DNA from: Streptomyces sp. QL37
GTDB lineage: Bacteria > Actinomycetota > Actinomycetes > Streptomycetales > Streptomycetaceae
Direction of reading: 5' to 3'
DNA: 64,000 bases
Assembly: GCF_002941025.1 (NCBI RefSeq)
Contig: NZ_PTJS01000001.1
Location: forward strand, 4,030,001 to 4,094,000
The stretch's first letter is position 1; each line of letters begins with the position of its first letter. The position numbers and the translations under genes are program-made. Below, piece by piece: positions 63,078 through 64,000 of this stretch. The notes under the pieces were generated by a model. That model did no database searches and had not been told where the DNA came from. It saw nothing but the letters and a program-made list of their open reading frames with translations.

Positions 63078-64000
63078 GTGACAGACGAGAACGCCCTCCG
63101 CGCAGCAGCCGCCCTCTCCCGCCCGTTCTCGGTCCGCGGACTGACCTCGCGCAACCGGATCGCCATGGCGCCCATGACCCGGGAGTTCTCCCCGAACGGC
63201 GTCCCCGGCCAGGACGTGGCGGACTACTACGCCCGCCGCGCCGCCGGCGGTGTGGGGCTGATCATCACCGAGGGCACCTACGTCGACCACGCCTCCGCCG
63301 GCACCAGCGGCCGGATCCCCCTGTTCCACGGCGAGGACGCGTTCGCCGGCTGGGCGGGTGTCGTGGACTCCGTGCACCGCGAGGGCGGCGCGATCATCCC
63401 GCAGCTCTGGCACGTCGGCGTCACGCGCTCCGAGGGCGCCCCGCCGGTGGCGGAGGCGGAGCCGGTCGGGCCGTCGGGCGTGTCCCTGGCGGGCGAGCCC
63501 AAGGGGCGCGCCATGACGCAGAAGGACCTCGACGACGTCGTCACCGCGTTCGCCGACGCGGCGGCGAACGCGGAGCGTCTCGGCTTCGACGGCGTCGAAC
63601 TGCACGGAGCGCACGGCTACTTGATCGACCAGTTCCTCTGGGAGGGCAGCAACCGCCGCACCGACGCGTACGGCGGGGACATCGTCGCGCGCACCCGTTT
63701 CGCGGCGGAGATCGTGGCGGCGTGCCGCGCGGCCGTGTCCGACTCCTTCCCCCTCTTCTTCCGCATGTCCCAGTGGAAGATGAACGCCTACGAGGCGAAG
63801 CTCGCCCGGACGCCCGAGGAGCTGGACACCCTCCTCACGCCGCTGGCCGAGGCCGGTGTCGACGTCTTCCACGCCTCGACCCGCCGCTACTGGCTGCCGG
63901 AGTTCGACGACTCGGACCTGAACCTCGCCGGATGGGTGAAGAAGATCAGCGGCAGGCCCACGGTCACCGTCGGCTCGGTCGGCCTGGACGGTGACTTCTT
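63078..64000 (+). CDS. Old Yellow Enzyme family NADH:flavin oxidoreductase (3' end outside window)
   Basis: Read directly from GTG 63078, with AGGA 10 bp upstream; 307 codons remain in the window. FSVRGLTSRNRIAMAPMTRE, then PQLWHVG, LHGAHGYLIDQFLWEGSNRR and TDAYGGDIVAR identify an FMN-dependent TIM barrel. Family members reduce activated alkenes or open-chain enones using NAD(P)H. Divergent from the SMP-30 gene, sharing its promoter region. The C-terminus is cut off. Confidence 0.88.
   Translation, partial: MTDENALRAAAALSRPFSVRGLTSRNRIAMAPMTREFSPNGVPGQDVADYYARRAAGGVGLIITEGTYVDHASAGTSGRIPLFHGEDAFAGWAGVVDSVHREGGAIIPQLWHVGVTRSEGAPPVAEAEPVGPSGVSLAGEPKGRAMTQKDLDDVVTAFADAAANAERLGFDGVELHGAHGYLIDQFLWEGSNRRTDAYGGDIVARTRFAAEIVAACRAAVSDSFPLFFRMSQWKMNAYEAKLARTPEELDTLLTPLAEAGVDVFHASTRRYWLPEFDDSDLNLAGWVKKISGRPTVTVGSVGLDGDF

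Overview
The window is chromosomal DNA from a high-GC actinomycete, almost certainly a Streptomyces. The evidence is the very high GC content with strong third-position GC bias, frequent GTG starts, the dnaK-grpE-dnaJ-hspR operon under HAIR operators, SpoIIE-type phosphatases, PQQ-type Ser/Thr kinases, and DUF2617, YbjN, TipAS and WYL families. No species can be named from the sequence alone.

Layout. 1-9.6 kb is core genome: a CoxG-like SRPBCC protein, a membrane-fused spermidine synthase, DUF2617, a tiny Gly/Ser-rich membrane protein, a PLP aminotransferase, YbjN, an MFS exporter and clpB with a HAIR operator. 9.7-13.2 kb holds a PPOX/F420-type oxidoreductase and then the most unusual locus: a short exported peptide with four EISW repeats, translationally coupled to a Rieske-like protein that has lost its cluster ligands, opposite two paralogous LuxR-type regulators. 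An IS30 element (13169-14444) has inserted in the loop of the terminator shared by the second regulator and hspR. 14.5-18.8 kb is the heat-shock operon dnaK-grpE-dnaJ-hspR with one perfect and one degenerate HAIR box. 19.0-24.6 kb is core again: a sugar transferase-like protein, an EtfD-like Fe-S membrane reductase, a Yip1-like protein, a phosphoribosyltransferase, dcd and a small zinc-ribbon protein.

A tRNA-Gly(CCC) at 24863 opens an accessory island that ends near a second copy of the tRNA 3' end at about 34.39-34.42 kb. A third tRNA fragment (29468-29494) and three copies of a block of about 140-155 bp suggest repeated, decayed integrations. Cargo includes a secreted small protein with a coupled partner (possible toxin/immunity), a HEAT-like protein, two paralogous RHH-PIN toxin-antitoxin modules whose toxins are both broken, an AbiEii-type nucleotidyltransferase module, a large fibronectin-III surface protein, a NIPSNAP protein and a DUF4232-like lipoprotein.

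35-44 kb returns to chromosomal genes: a PIG-L deacetylase, a SpoIIE phosphatase coupled to a response regulator that converges on a bacteriophytochrome histidine kinase, two GNATs, and a VOC/MerR(TipAS) pair. 44.5-47.3 kb is a TetR-MFS-SDR cluster with matching palindromic operators. 47.4-51 kb has a polysaccharide deacetylase ending in an array of CACCGCAC repeats, unknown proteins and an exported SRPBCC protein. 50.9-56.2 kb is a Ser/Thr kinase cluster: a pseudokinase followed by two active-looking kinases with Tat-like membrane segments and PQQ-type repeats. 56.5-64 kb carries DUF1838, a peroxiredoxin remnant, a WYL regulator, a PhnB-like protein, an aldo/keto reductase stub with an inverted copy of part of itself, an AlkZ-like protein, a subtilisin-type protease, an SMP-30 protein and the start of an Old Yellow Enzyme gene.
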